Shown here: one piece after another, positions 17,459-25,203 of the stretch
Numbering within the stretch: the first letter of the stretch is position 1
Layout of the letters: each line of letters begins with the position of its first letter
From: Pseudomonadota bacterium
GTDB taxonomy: Bacteria; Pseudomonadota; Alphaproteobacteria; Sphingomonadales; Sphingomonadaceae
NCBI GenBank assembly: GCA_023391375.1
Contig: JAEWBB010000007.1
Coordinates: 1-51,326 of the forward strand
Length of the DNA stretch: 51,326 nucleotides
Direction: 5' to 3'
Translations under genes and position numbers: made by a program
The notes under the pieces: generated by a model
Database searches by the model: none
Told to the model about the DNA's origin: nothing
What the model saw: the letters and a program-made list of their open reading frames with translations, nothing else

Positions 17459-17898
17459 TGCGCGACAGGCCTAGCGTCCAGTGCGGCCCTGTCCAGTCTC
17501 AGCCGCGCGACAAACGCTTTCGCCTCGACGGTGTCGATTCCGCGCACGACGATCCAGCGACCCGCGCCAAGCCGGATGCGGACAAGTGGCCGCTTGCGGT
17601 CGACGACGCATTGGACATCGACGACGTCGGCCAGCGGCACAGGGTCGCGCCACACGGTCGGATGAAAGCGCAGCGTGTTGCCGTCGATCGTCGCGGCCAC
17701 CTCGTCCGCCCAACGCCAGCCCCATCGCGCCAGCATCGCGAGGAAGACCAGCGAAAGCGCGACCATCCCGAGATTGACGCCATGCCAGACCGTCTGCTGG
17801 CTGAGTGCGAACCAGCCGGCGCCGCGCCCATGACCCATCCGCTCGACCATCGCCGGGCGAACCGCCGCCACAGCGAAGAACGGCACGGCGATCGCCAT
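17455..17898 (-). CDS. Hypothetical membrane protein with C-terminal PH-like region
   Basis: About 147 residues from MAIAVPFFAVAAVRPAM; the frame is open upstream into lpdA, so the start is uncertain. Two hydrophobic segments lie at about residues 1-15 and 35-58. A polar domain follows that reads like a short beta-rich fold (GNTLRFHPTVWRDPVPLADVVDVQCVVDRKRPLVRIRL). Such two-helix plus PH-like layouts occur in small bacterial membrane proteins, but no family was recognised. The stop overlaps the CDF transporter start, and lpdA lies just upstream. Confidence 0.65.
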   Translation of the reverse strand: MAIAVPFFAVAAVRPAMVERMGHGRGAGWFALSQQTVWHGVNLGMVALSLVFLAMLARWGWRWADEVAATIDGNTLRFHPTVWRDPVPLADVVDVQCVVDRKRPLVRIRLGAGRWIVVRGIDTVEAKAFVARLRLDRAALDARPVAQ

Positions 17899-17950
17899 CA
17901 AGCCGCCAGCGCAGCCGAATGGCGATCCTTTCCAGCGAAGGACCGTGGGG

Positions 17951-19363
17951 TCAGATATGAAGCACGCGGCCGTACGCGGCGAGGACACTTTCGTGCATCA
18001 TTTCGCTCAGCGTCGGGTGGGCGAAGACCGTGTTCATGAAGTCTTCCTCGACCAGCTCGGCGGTCTTGCCGATGGTGTAGCCCTGGATCAGCTCGGTCAC
18101 TTCCGCGCCGATCATGTGGGCGCCGAGCAGCTCGCCGGTCTTGGCGTCGAACACGGTCTTGATGAAGCCTTCCGCCTCGCCCAGCGCGATCGCCTTGCCG
18201 TTGCCGATGAACGGGAAGGTGCCGACCTTGACGGTGTAACCTTTTTCCTTGGCCTTGGCCTCGGTCAGCCCGACTGACGCGACCTGCGGGTGGCAATAGG
18301 TGCAGCCCGGGATGTTGCGCTTGTCCATGGCGTGCGGGTGGACGTCCTTGTTGCCCAGCGCCTGTGCGATGGCTTCTGCCGTCGTCACGCCTTCGTGGCT
18401 CGCCTTGTGCGCCAGCCAAGGCCCCGGCGTCACGTCGCCGATCGCCCAGATACCCGGCACATTGGTCTTGCCCATCGGGTCCGTCTGGATGATCCCGCGC
18501 TCGGTCTTCACGCCGAGCTTTTCCAGGCCGATATTCTCAGTGTTCGGGACGATGCCGATGGCGACGATCGCGTGGCTGAACTGCTGATCGACGACCTTGC
18601 CGTCCTTGCCCTTGATCTTGGCGGTGACGCCCTCGGCATCCTCCTTCAGACCCTCGATCCCCGCGCCGGTCAGGATCGTCATGCCCTGCTTCTTGAGCTG
18701 CTTTTCGAGGAAGGCCGAGACGTCGGAGTCCTCGACCGGCACGACGCGGTCCATCATTTCGACCACCGTCACCTTGGCGCCGAGGTCGTTGTAGAAGCTG
18801 GCGAACTCGATCCCGATCGCGCCCGAGCCGATGACGAGGAGGTCGGTCGGCATTTCCTTCGGCGTCATCGCGTGACGGTAGGTCCAGATCCTGTTGCCGT
18901 CGGCCGGAGCGAACGGCAGGTCGCGGGCCCGCGCGCCGGTCGCGACAATGATGTGCTTGGCGCTGAGCTCTTCCTTGCCCTTGTCGGAAGTCACGGTCAG
19001 CTTCCCCGGCGCGGTCAGCACGCCGGTGCCCATGTGGACGGCGATCTTGTTCTTCTTCATCAGGTGCGTGACGCCCTGGTTGAGCTGCTTGGCCACCCCG
19101 CGGCTGCGCTGGACGACGGCGGCGAGGTCGGCGGTGACGCCGGTCGCGGCGAGGCCATAGGCCTTGGCGTTCTGCATCTGGTGGAACACCTCGGCCGAGC
19201 GGAGCAGCGCCTTGGTCGGGATGCAGCCCCAGTTCAGGCAAATGCCGCCCAGAAGCTCGCGCTCGACGATCGCCGTCTTCAGCCCCAGCTGCGCCGCGCG
19301 GATCGCCGCGACATAGCCGCCCGGACCCGACCCCAGAACGATGACATCATATGAAGTGGCCAC
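17951..19363 (-). CDS. lpdA: Dihydrolipoyl dehydrogenase (E3), pyruvate dehydrogenase-linked copy
   Basis: A 470-residue flavoprotein disulfide reductase that reoxidises the lipoyl arm of E2 with NAD. The FAD motif GSGPGGYVAA is at residues 11-20, and the redox disulfide is GGICLNWGC (Cys42, Cys47). The NAD-binding GSGAIGIEFASFYNDLGAKVTVVE lies near the middle. The catalytic pair is in AHPTLSEMMHE (His449, Glu454). It sits downstream of pdhC with five small genes between, so it most likely serves the pyruvate complex. A second E3 lies at 47810-49207. Confidence 0.96.
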   Translation of the reverse strand: MATSYDVIVLGSGPGGYVAAIRAAQLGLKTAIVERELLGGICLNWGCIPTKALLRSAEVFHQMQNAKAYGLAATGVTADLAAVVQRSRGVAKQLNQGVTHLMKKNKIAVHMGTGVLTAPGKLTVTSDKGKEELSAKHIIVATGARARDLPFAPADGNRIWTYRHAMTPKEMPTDLLVIGSGAIGIEFASFYNDLGAKVTVVEMMDRVVPVEDSDVSAFLEKQLKKQGMTILTGAGIEGLKEDAEGVTAKIKGKDGKVVDQQFSHAIVAIGIVPNTENIGLEKLGVKTERGIIQTDPMGKTNVPGIWAIGDVTPGPWLAHKASHEGVTTAEAIAQALGNKDVHPHAMDKRNIPGCTYCHPQVASVGLTEAKAKEKGYTVKVGTFPFIGNGKAIALGEAEGFIKTVFDAKTGELLGAHMIGAEVTELIQGYTIGKTAELVEEDFMNTVFAHPTLSEMMHESVLAAYGRVLHI

Positions 19364-19407
19364 GGCGGAGCATCCCAGCGATTGAAGTCGCCGATGCGCC
19401 TACCTGC

Positions 19408-19854
19408 CTAGGCGGCGGCGAACAAGGGTCGAGCGCGCACCAGGCCGAGCCGCTTTGCGATCCAGTCGGTCAGGCGCCACACCACGCCCCACGCCGCGCC
19501 AAGTGCGGCCCAGAACAAAAGCCCGATGAGGGCGCCGGGATTGTCGCCCAGCTTGCCAAGGATCGGCCGGTACATCGGATCGTAAAATGCGAAGCCGGCA
19601 TCGACGGCGAAAATGACCACAGCGCCGAGCAGCGGCACGACGAGATTCTTGAGCCATGGCGCGCCGATCCGGTCGCACAGCCATTCCGCTGGAACGAACA
19701 GCAAGAGGGCGGCGATGATGGCGGGAATAGCGCCCATCAGCGGGAAGATCAGGATGATGCCCATCTCCGGCGCCCCGCTCGCGGCGATGAACGCGAAGAA
19801 CGGCGCGCAGAACAGCACCACGCTCACCACGATTCGTGCGAGTATCACCAGCAT
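19408..19854 (-). CDS. Hypothetical integral membrane protein (about four helices)
   Basis: A 148-residue hydrophobic protein with helices at about residues 4-22, 30-52, 69-87 and 105-124, ending in a basic tail (WLAKRLGLVRARP-like). No family was recognised. Pro/Gly-rich loops (GAPEMGIILIFPLMGAIP) suggest a small structural or accessory membrane protein. It lies directly before lpdA in the pdhC-lpdA run. Confidence 0.65.
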   Translation of the reverse strand: MLVILARIVVSVVLFCAPFFAFIAASGAPEMGIILIFPLMGAIPAIIAALLLFVPAEWLCDRIGAPWLKNLVVPLLGAVVIFAVDAGFAFYDPMYRPILGKLGDNPGALIGLLFWAALGAAWGVVWRLTDWIAKRLGLVRARPLFAAA

Positions 19855-19912
19855 CGCCTTGGCCCTCCCCGATCTCGGGATACGATTTGGCAGAGCCGGG
19901 TAAAGATTTTCC

Positions 19913-20188
19913 CTAACGCCAGCCGGCCAGCCGCATCAGGAACAGGATCAGCGGGATGCCGGGGATGCAGGAGACCATCCACATGATCGCGGTCCACATC
20001 AGCCGGTGGTCGAGCGTGTCACCGTAAGTGAAGCCGATCAGCGCGCAGATCGCCCCAAGGATCGCGAACGCCTTCAGGATGTCGAGCCAGTCGGCGCGCA
20101 TCGCCAAGCCGATGGCCAGCGGAATGCCGAGAAATCCCGTGGCCCACATCAGCCATTCGATGCTTGGCGAGACGTTATGGGGCATCAT
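19913..20188 (-). CDS. Hypothetical small membrane protein (three helices)
   Basis: A 91-residue protein with hydrophobic stretches at about residues 14-30, 39-53 and 66-86. The N-terminus is MMPHNVSPSIEWLMWATG. No family recognised. It is 12 bases after the larger membrane protein upstream and is probably co-transcribed with pdhC. Confidence 0.6.
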   Translation of the reverse strand: MMPHNVSPSIEWLMWATGFLGIPLAIGLAMRADWLDILKAFAILGAICALIGFTYGDTLDHRLMWTAIMWMVSCIPGIPLILFLMRLAGWR

Positions 20189-20200
20189 TCTCTCCCACCC

Positions 20201-20992
20201 TCAGAATATGAGCCGCGTCAGTGCCCAAACCAGGCCGAACACCGCGCCCACCAGCCCGAGCGCGGACGCGACCTGCGCCTTCTCGCGCCACTTGATCCGG
20301 CGATCGCCGACCAGGAGGCTGATCGGAACGGTCAGCAGCGGCCAGATGCCGAAAGCGATCGCGCCGGCGATCGGGAAGCGCAGCCAGTCGGTCGCGGGAA
20401 GGAAGTTGGCGGCGAACCCGCGCTCGACCGGGAGGAAGGCCACCGCACAGAGCATCGCCATCATCAGGCCGAAGCCGATCGTTTGCTTGACCTTGTTGCC
20501 GCGGGCCCCCTTGCCAAGGAAAACCGCCAGCGGGGCGGCGACCAGCAGCGGCCGTAGGAAGCTGGTCGCATGGCCGGCCGGCGGGTCGGCCAGCACGATC
20601 GCCGTCAGGGCCCAGGTCAGGCCATAGGCCGACAGGCTGATCCCGATCATCCGTGAACAGCCGCCCATCTCGCCGGCGCTCGCCTCGGCTCCCCAGAAAC
20701 CCCAAAGGGCGAACGCGGCGATCATCAGCCAGCCGGCCAGCGGCAGCGGCATGCCGACCAGCAAGGGCGTGATGAAGAGCGCCGCCGCCGCGCCGAACGC
20801 GGACGGGATGCCGACGAGCACGCCGATGCCGACCAGGACCGCGATCGGGTTGTCGAGCTTAGTCTTCTTGCCCGTCAGCCGGCCGACGACGGAACTCAAC
20901 ATCGCCAGCATCACGCCGCCAACGACGAGAACGAAATAGGCCGTGGCGACGATCTGCGTGGCGAGCGTCGCGTTCCGCAGCGTTTCCGTCAT
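20201..20992 (-). CDS. Hypothetical polytopic membrane protein
   Basis: A 263-residue protein with roughly seven hydrophobic segments (around 15-35, 50-65, 70-110, 125-145, 155-175, 185-200, 215-260). The N-terminus is MTETLRNATLATQIVATAYF. No conserved charged motif that would identify a transporter family was seen. Its start codon overlaps the thioesterase stop (ATGA, 20989-20992). Position between E2 and E3 genes is probably a linkage of convenience, not proof of a dehydrogenase role. Confidence 0.65.
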   Translation of the reverse strand: MTETLRNATLATQIVATAYFVLVVGGVMLAMLSSVVGRLTGKKTKLDNPIAVLVGIGVLVGIPSAFGAAAALFITPLLVGMPLPLAGWLMIAAFALWGFWGAEASAGEMGGCSRMIGISLSAYGLTWALTAIVLADPPAGHATSFLRPLLVAAPLAVFLGKGARGNKVKQTIGFGLMMAMLCAVAFLPVERGFAANFLPATDWLRFPIAGAIAFGIWPLLTVPISLLVGDRRIKWREKAQVASALGLVGAVFGLVWALTRLIF

Positions 20993-21360
20993 TCGGGCAA
21001 AACGGTCCGCGGCTTGTCGTCGGCGCCCAGCGCGACGAAAGTGAAGGTCCCGCTGGCGATAGCGAACGTCCTCTCCCCGTCCCGCTCGCGCGCTTCGGCC
21101 TCGGCACGGATGGTCAGCGAGGTATGGCCCTGCCGCTCGATCTCGGCATAGACGCTGATTTCGTCCCCCACGCTCGGCGCACCCGGGAACTGCAGGTCAT
21201 TGGCTGCGACCACGACGCACTTGCCCCTCGCGGTGCGCGAGGCGAGGCTGCCGGCGGCGAGCGCCATCTGGCTCATCAACCAGCCGCCGAACACCCCGCC
21301 ATAGGGGTTGGTGTCGGCCGGCATGGCGGTGACGCGGATGAGGGGAATGCCGTCGCTCAC
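20989..21360 (-). CDS. Hot-dog acyl-CoA thioesterase-like protein (YciA family), usual Asp missing
   Basis: About 123 residues from a GTG start five bases after the previous stop. The hot-dog N-terminal motif AMPADTNPYGGVFGGWLMSQMALAAGS aligns with YciA-type acyl-CoA thioesterases, and the C-terminal FAIASGTFTFVAL matches the same family. In YciA from E. coli and Haemophilus, as I remember them, the helix reads MSQMD; here residue 33 is Ala where that catalytic Asp would be. The protein may use another residue or may bind acyl-CoA without hydrolysis. It overlaps the next membrane gene by ATGA. Confidence 0.8.
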   Translation of the reverse strand: MSDGIPLIRVTAMPADTNPYGGVFGGWLMSQMALAAGSLASRTARGKCVVVAANDLQFPGAPSVGDEISVYAEIERQGHTSLTIRAEAEARERDGERTFAIASGTFTFVALGADDKPRTVLPE

Positions 21361-21365
21361 AAGCG

Positions 21366-21578
21366 TCAATTGCGGTGCCAGTTGAAGAACAGGCGAAAGA
21401 GGATCGCCGCGCCGATCGCGACCGGGATCGAAAAGAGCAGGCCCGGCGAATTGGCGAACGGCACGATGGTGCCGGTTTTCACCCAGCTGTGCATCCAGAG
21501 TCCGCCGATGCCGCCGGAAAACAGGGGCAGCACGAAGCCGAGGAGCGTTCCCAGCAAAAGGGCCGAGAACCACTTCAT
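21366..21578 (-). CDS. Hypothetical small membrane protein
   Basis: A 70-residue protein with two hydrophobic helices (about 3-27 and 45-64), a short loop (MHSWVKTGTIVPFANS) and an Arg/His end (FFNWHRN). It begins 3 bases after the pdhC stop and ends 5 bases before the thioesterase start, so it is almost surely co-transcribed. No family recognised. Confidence 0.65.
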   Translation of the reverse strand: MKWFSALLLGTLLGFVLPLFSGGIGGLWMHSWVKTGTIVPFANSPGLLFSIPVAIGAAILFRLFFNWHRN

Positions 21579-21581
21579 CGG

Positions 21582-22874
21582 CTAGGCGACGAGACCCATC
21601 GGGCTTTCGCACAGTTCGCGGAACGCCTTCATCAGGCGGGCACCGTCGGCGCCGTCGATGGCGCGGTGGTCGAAGCTGCCAGTGGCGCTCATCACGGTCG
21701 CGATCTGCAGGGAGTCGTCGATCACGAACGGCCGCTTTTCGCCCGCGCCGATCGCCATGATCATCGCCTGCGGCGGGTTGATGACCGCTTCGAACTGCTT
21801 GATGCCGAACATGCCCATGTTGGACAACGAAGCGGTGCCGCCCTGGTATTCGGCCGGCTGCAGCTTGCCTTCCTTGGCGCGGCTCGCGAGGTCGCCCATC
21901 TCGGTCGAGATTTTGGACAGCGACTTGTCGTTGGCGCCGGCGACGATCGGGGTGATCAGGCCACCTTGGATCGACACCGCGACCGCGATGTCGGCGCGGC
22001 TGTACTTGATGAGGTTGTCGCCCCCGAAGCTGACGTTGCATTCCGGCACCTCGATCAGCGCCACGGCCAGCGCCTTGATCAGCATGTCGTTGACGCTGAG
22101 CTTCACGCCGCGGTTCTTGAGGCCGTCGTTGAGGTCGGCGCGCAGCTTCAGCAGCTTGTCCAGCTGGACGTCGACCGTGAGGTAGATGTGCGGAATCTGC
22201 TGCTTCGATTCGGTCAGGCGGCGCGCGATCGTCTTGCGCATGTTCGACAGCTTGACGACCTCGTTCGGGATTTCGAGCGGCTCGACATGCGCGGCCTGCG
22301 CCACCGGCGCGGACGCCGCCTGCGGAGCAGCAGCAGCACCACCAGCCGCCTTGCCGAGATCGGCGCGGACGATGCGGCCGCCCGGGCCGCTGCCGGTCAG
22401 CGTCGACAAATCGATGCCCTGAGCCTGCGCCAGGCGGCGCGCCAGCGGGCTGGCCTTGATGCGGCTGCCGTCGTCGGCCTTGGCCGGGGCGGCGGGCGCG
22501 GACGGAGTCTCGCCGCCACCCTTGGCGGGCGGGGCCGGTGCCGGTTCGGCGGCATTGGCGACTTCCGGCTCGGCCTTGGGTTCGGGCTTGGCGGCAGCGG
22601 GCGCGGCCTTGGGCGCGTCGGCGACACTTTCGCCCTCTTCGCCGATCATCGCGATCGGAGTGCCGACCTTCACGCCGTCGCTGCCTTCGGGGACCAGGAT
22701 CTTGAGCACCTTGCCCTCGTCGACCGCCTCGAACTCCATCGTCGCCTTGTCGGTCTCGATTTCCGCCACGATGTCGCCGCTCGACACCGTGTCGCCCTCC
22801 TTGACCAGCCATTTGGCGAGCGTGCCTTCCTCCATCGTCGGCGACAGGGCGGGCATCTTGAGTTCGATCGGCAT
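21582..22874 (-). CDS. pdhC: Pyruvate dehydrogenase complex E2, dihydrolipoamide acetyltransferase
   Basis: A 430-residue E2, the core of the pyruvate dehydrogenase complex. One lipoyl domain covers about residues 1-78, with modified Lys43 in ETDKATME. A long Ala/Pro-rich linker follows, then the subunit-binding domain (IKASPLARRLAQAQGIDLSTLTGSGPGGRIVRADL) and the catalytic acyltransferase domain. The catalytic His403 and Asp407 are in DHRAIDGADGA. The opening MPIELKMPALSPTMEEGTLAKWL is that of pyruvate-type (not 2-oxoglutarate-type) E2. It leads the minus-strand run to lpdA. The E1 genes are not in the window. Confidence 0.96.
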   Translation of the reverse strand: MPIELKMPALSPTMEEGTLAKWLVKEGDTVSSGDIVAEIETDKATMEFEAVDEGKVLKILVPEGSDGVKVGTPIAMIGEEGESVADAPKAAPAAAKPEPKAEPEVANAAEPAPAPPAKGGGETPSAPAAPAKADDGSRIKASPLARRLAQAQGIDLSTLTGSGPGGRIVRADLGKAAGGAAAAPQAASAPVAQAAHVEPLEIPNEVVKLSNMRKTIARRLTESKQQIPHIYLTVDVQLDKLLKLRADLNDGLKNRGVKLSVNDMLIKALAVALIEVPECNVSFGGDNLIKYSRADIAVAVSIQGGLITPIVAGANDKSLSKISTEMGDLASRAKEGKLQPAEYQGGTASLSNMGMFGIKQFEAVINPPQAMIMAIGAGEKRPFVIDDSLQIATVMSATGSFDHRAIDGADGARLMKAFRELCESPMGLVA

Positions 22875-22999
22875 GGGTCTTCCTGGCTTGTCCTGTTCAC
22901 CGGCTCAAAGGCCAATCGTCGCGTCGGGTCAAGGGGCGCGGCTTGCATGCGCCGACCAAAATGGGCAGCGTCGGGACGAACAGCGGGGCAAGGAAGACA

Positions 23000-23458
23000 A
23001 TGGCACGCACCTACCTGGTGGTGATCGACGACAGCGCGGAATCGCGCGTGGCGCTGCGCTTCGCCGCGCGCCGCGCGTCCAAGACCAAGGGCTCGGTCGA
23101 GGTGCTGGCCGTCGTCCAGCCGCAGGACTTCGTGCAATGGGGCGGGGTCCAGGCCGCGATCGAGGAAGAACAGCGCCTCCGCATCGAGGCCAGCGTCACC
23201 GCCGCCGTCGGCGAATTGATGCAGACGGCGGGCATCAAGCCGTCCATCATCATCAAGGAGGGCGACCCCGTCGAGGTCGTCCGCGCCTATGTCGGCACCC
23301 GCGACGACGTTGCCGCGCTGGTGCTGGGCGCTGCACCGTCGGGCAGCCCGGGCCCGATCGTTGCAGACTTCACCGGCAACGACGCCGGTAAACTTCCCTG
23401 TCCTGTGATGATCATCCCCGGCGCGCTCAGCGACGAGGCAATCGACCTGCTGAGCTAA
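23000..23458 (+). CDS. Universal stress protein (UspA family)
   Basis: A 152-residue single Usp domain from MARTYLVVIDDSAESRVALRFAARRA, preceded by AAGGAAG four bases upstream. The upstream in-frame extension looks non-coding. Features are a VVIDDS start, an alpha/beta core with IIIKEGDPVEVVRAYVGTRDDVAALVLG, and the end GKLPCPVMIIPG. The usual ATP-binding pattern G-2x-G-9x-G(S/T) is partly seen as GAAPSGSPG. It is divergent from pdhC across a 125-base gap, and its last 4 bases overlap the convergent msrC end. Confidence 0.85.
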   Translation: MARTYLVVIDDSAESRVALRFAARRASKTKGSVEVLAVVQPQDFVQWGGVQAAIEEEQRLRIEASVTAAVGELMQTAGIKPSIIIKEGDPVEVVRAYVGTRDDVAALVLGAAPSGSPGPIVADFTGNDAGKLPCPVMIIPGALSDEAIDLLS

Positions 23459-23934
23459 ATCGCGGCGGCGATCAGCGCGGCAATCTTCTCGCATCCCGTC
23501 TGGTCGGCTTCGCTGAACCGGGCCTTCTTCGGGCTGTCCAGGTCGAGGACGCCGAGAAGCTTGCCGTCCTTGACCAAGGGCACGACGATTTCGCTTTCCG
23601 AGGCCGCGTCGCAGGCGATGTGGCCGTCGAAGGCGTGGACGTCGTCGACCCGTTGGGTCTCCAAGGTCGCCGCCGCGGCGCCGCAAACGCCCTGGCCAAA
23701 CGGGATTCGGATGCAGGCGGGCCGCCCCTGGAACGGGCCGAGGACGAGTTCACCATCCACGTTGCGGTAGATGCCGCACCAATTGAGGTCGGGCAGCGTT
23801 TCCCAGATCACCGCGACCGCGTTGGCCATGTTGGCGATGGCATCGGTTTCGCCTGCCATCAGCGCTTCCAGCGCCGCGCCGAGGTCGGCGTACATCGCGG
23901 CGGTGTCGCCGGCATCGATCCTGAAGTCGTACAT
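23455..23934 (-). CDS. msrC: Free methionine-(R)-sulfoxide reductase (GAF domain)
   Basis: A 159-residue GAF protein that reduces free methionine-R-sulfoxide, with thioredoxin as electron donor in the family. Three cysteines stand where fRMsr enzymes need them: Cys74 (GRPACIRIPFG), Cys84 (GQGVCGAAAA) and Cys108 (GHIACDAASESEIVVPL). The ending VLDLDSPKKARFSEAD is typical. It follows arfB by one base and may be coupled to it; the link to oxidation repair is functional inference. Confidence 0.92.
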   Translation of the reverse strand: MYDFRIDAGDTAAMYADLGAALEALMAGETDAIANMANAVAVIWETLPDLNWCGIYRNVDGELVLGPFQGRPACIRIPFGQGVCGAAAATLETQRVDDVHAFDGHIACDAASESEIVVPLVKDGKLLGVLDLDSPKKARFSEADQTGCEKIAALIAAAI

Positions 23935-23935
23935 A

Positions 23936-24346
23936 TCAGTAGTCCGTCACCTTCCCGCGCCCGGCCTTGACCGTGCTTCGGCTTTTCTTCGCATCGACGC
24001 GCCTGGCCTTGGCGGCGCGCGACGGCTTCGTCGGGCGGCGCTTGGCCTGGACGATATGGGCCTCGGCAATCATTTCCGCCAGCCGCTGCCGCGCATCGGC
24101 GCGGTTGGCTTCCTGCGTGCGGTAGCGGCGCGCGGTGATGATCAGTTCGCCGCCGGTGGTCATCTTGCTGCCGGCGATCGTCTTCAGCCGCTCATAGGCG
24201 CCGGGGTTCAACCCCAGTTTGAACACGTCCACGCGCAACTGACACGCCGTAGCAACCTTGTTGACGTTCTGCCCGCCCGGTCCCGTCGCGGCGAGGAAGC
24301 TCTCGCTCAGCGCCTCTTCCGGGATGCGGACGTCTTCAGGCTTCAT
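23936..24346 (-). CDS. arfB: Alternative ribosome-rescue factor ArfB (YaeJ-type peptidyl-tRNA hydrolase)
   Basis: A 136-residue rescue factor that enters stalled ribosomes and hydrolyses peptidyl-tRNA. The catalytic GGQ is at residues 24-26 in ATGPGGQNVNKVAT, and the domain continues to RYRTQEANRADARQRLAEMI. The basic C-terminal tail (AKRRPTKPSRAAKARRVDAKKSR), needed in E. coli to sit in the mRNA channel, is present. Its start overlaps the 3' end of the pseudouridine synthase gene by 11 bases. Confidence 0.93.
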   Translation of the reverse strand: MKPEDVRIPEEALSESFLAATGPGGQNVNKVATACQLRVDVFKLGLNPGAYERLKTIAGSKMTTGGELIITARRYRTQEANRADARQRLAEMIAEAHIVQAKRRPTKPSRAAKARRVDAKKSRSTVKAGRGKVTDY

Positions 24347-25034
24347 CGGAGAGGAGGTCGAGGAACACCCCGAACCGTTCCGGCATTGGCGCCACCGCCT
24401 CGACCGTCGGCTTCTTGCCGCGCGGCACCTTCAGCGTCCGCGCGTGAAGCAACATCCCGTCGCCCACACCATCGGTAAGGTCGGCCTCGGCGTCATAATC
24501 GCGGTCGCTGTACACGGGGTCGCCCACGATCGGGCAGCCGAGACCGCGCGCGGCATGAACGCGAATCTGATGGGTGCGCCCCGTTTCCGGCACGAACTCG
24601 ACCAGGCTGCGCTTCCCGATCGTGCCGACCAGCCGCCAGCGCGTGCGGGCATGCTTCCCTGCCTCGTCCGGCACCATCTTCCAGCCGGTCGCGGCGGTGG
24701 AGAATTTCGCCAGCTTGAGGTCGATCACGCCTTCCGTGCCTTCGGGCACGCCCTCGACCACCGCCATATAGCTTTTCTCGACCGTGCCGGTCTCGAACGC
24801 CTGCTGGAAGACCTTGCGCGCATTGGCGTTGCGGGCGAACAGCAGGCACCCCGACGTATCGGTGTCGAGCCGGTGCATCGCCACCGGCGGCCGCGCGAAG
24901 TTGAGGCACAATTCCTGGATCCGCGCCTCGATCGACGGACCGCCGGCGCGCGGCGCGTCGACCGGCAGGCCGGCGGGCTTGTCGATCACGATGGCCTCGC
25001 CATCGACGAAGATGATACGGTCCTCGAGGGTCAT
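24336..25034 (-). CDS. RluA-family pseudouridine synthase
   Basis: About 232 residues from MTLEDRIIFVDGEAIVIDKPAGLPVDAP; 21 in-frame residues upstream look non-coding. The catalytic motif HRLDTDTSG has Asp57, and other family motifs are KSYMAVVEG, TGRTHQIRVH and GDPVYS. It lacks an S4 domain. The RNA target, which could be 23S rRNA or tRNA, cannot be assigned. arfB is downstream and overlaps it, so both act on translation; ctrA lies divergently. Confidence 0.93.
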   Translation of the reverse strand: MTLEDRIIFVDGEAIVIDKPAGLPVDAPRAGGPSIEARIQELCLNFARPPVAMHRLDTDTSGCLLFARNANARKVFQQAFETGTVEKSYMAVVEGVPEGTEGVIDLKLAKFSTAATGWKMVPDEAGKHARTRWRLVGTIGKRSLVEFVPETGRTHQIRVHAARGLGCPIVGDPVYSDRDYDAEADLTDGVGDGMLLHARTLKVPRGKKPTVEAVAPMPERFGVFLDLLSDEA

Positions 25035-25110
25035 CGCGCCCCCATGCCGTGTCGTCCCGACTGATGCAATCCGGACACGGTTTGCGGCATTTACCAAGCT
25101 TTACGCACTA

Positions 25111-25180
25111 TTAACCTTTTAAGGCGAGAAGCCGAATGGTTAATGGACACTTCAATGTCCTTTCGGCCGCGTTAAGACCG
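25111..25180 (+). promoter_or_regulatory. ctrA upstream region with TTAA half-sites
   Basis: The 169-base gap between the divergent RluA-family gene and ctrA holds several TTAA cores: 25111-25114 (in TTAACC), 25119-25122, 25140-25143 (in ATGGTTAA, the inverse of TTAACCAT) and 25172-25175. The CtrA box in Caulobacter is TTAA-N7-TTAA with TTAACCAT as the stronger half. None here has exact N7 spacing. A short inverted repeat, GGACA (25145-25149) and TGTCC (25156-25160), lies in the middle. Autoregulation is plausible but unproven. Confidence 0.45.
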
Positions 25181-25203
25181 GCTGCACGGATTGGGGGTTT
25201 GCA

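Noticed and set aside
15860..17665. A 601-residue plus-strand reading frame
   Set aside because: It is antisense to the cupin and CDF genes, has no recognisable domain and shows Arg/Asp/Ala-rich shadow composition.
21361..22812. A long minus-strand frame upstream of and in frame with the thioesterase
   Set aside because: It is Arg/Gly-rich shadow sequence overlapping pdhC in another frame; the thioesterase has its own GTG start five bases after the previous stop.
22943..22999. Extended N-terminus for the universal stress protein
   Set aside because: The 19 added residues do not look like Usp sequence, while ATG at 23000 has a good ribosome site (AAGGAAG).
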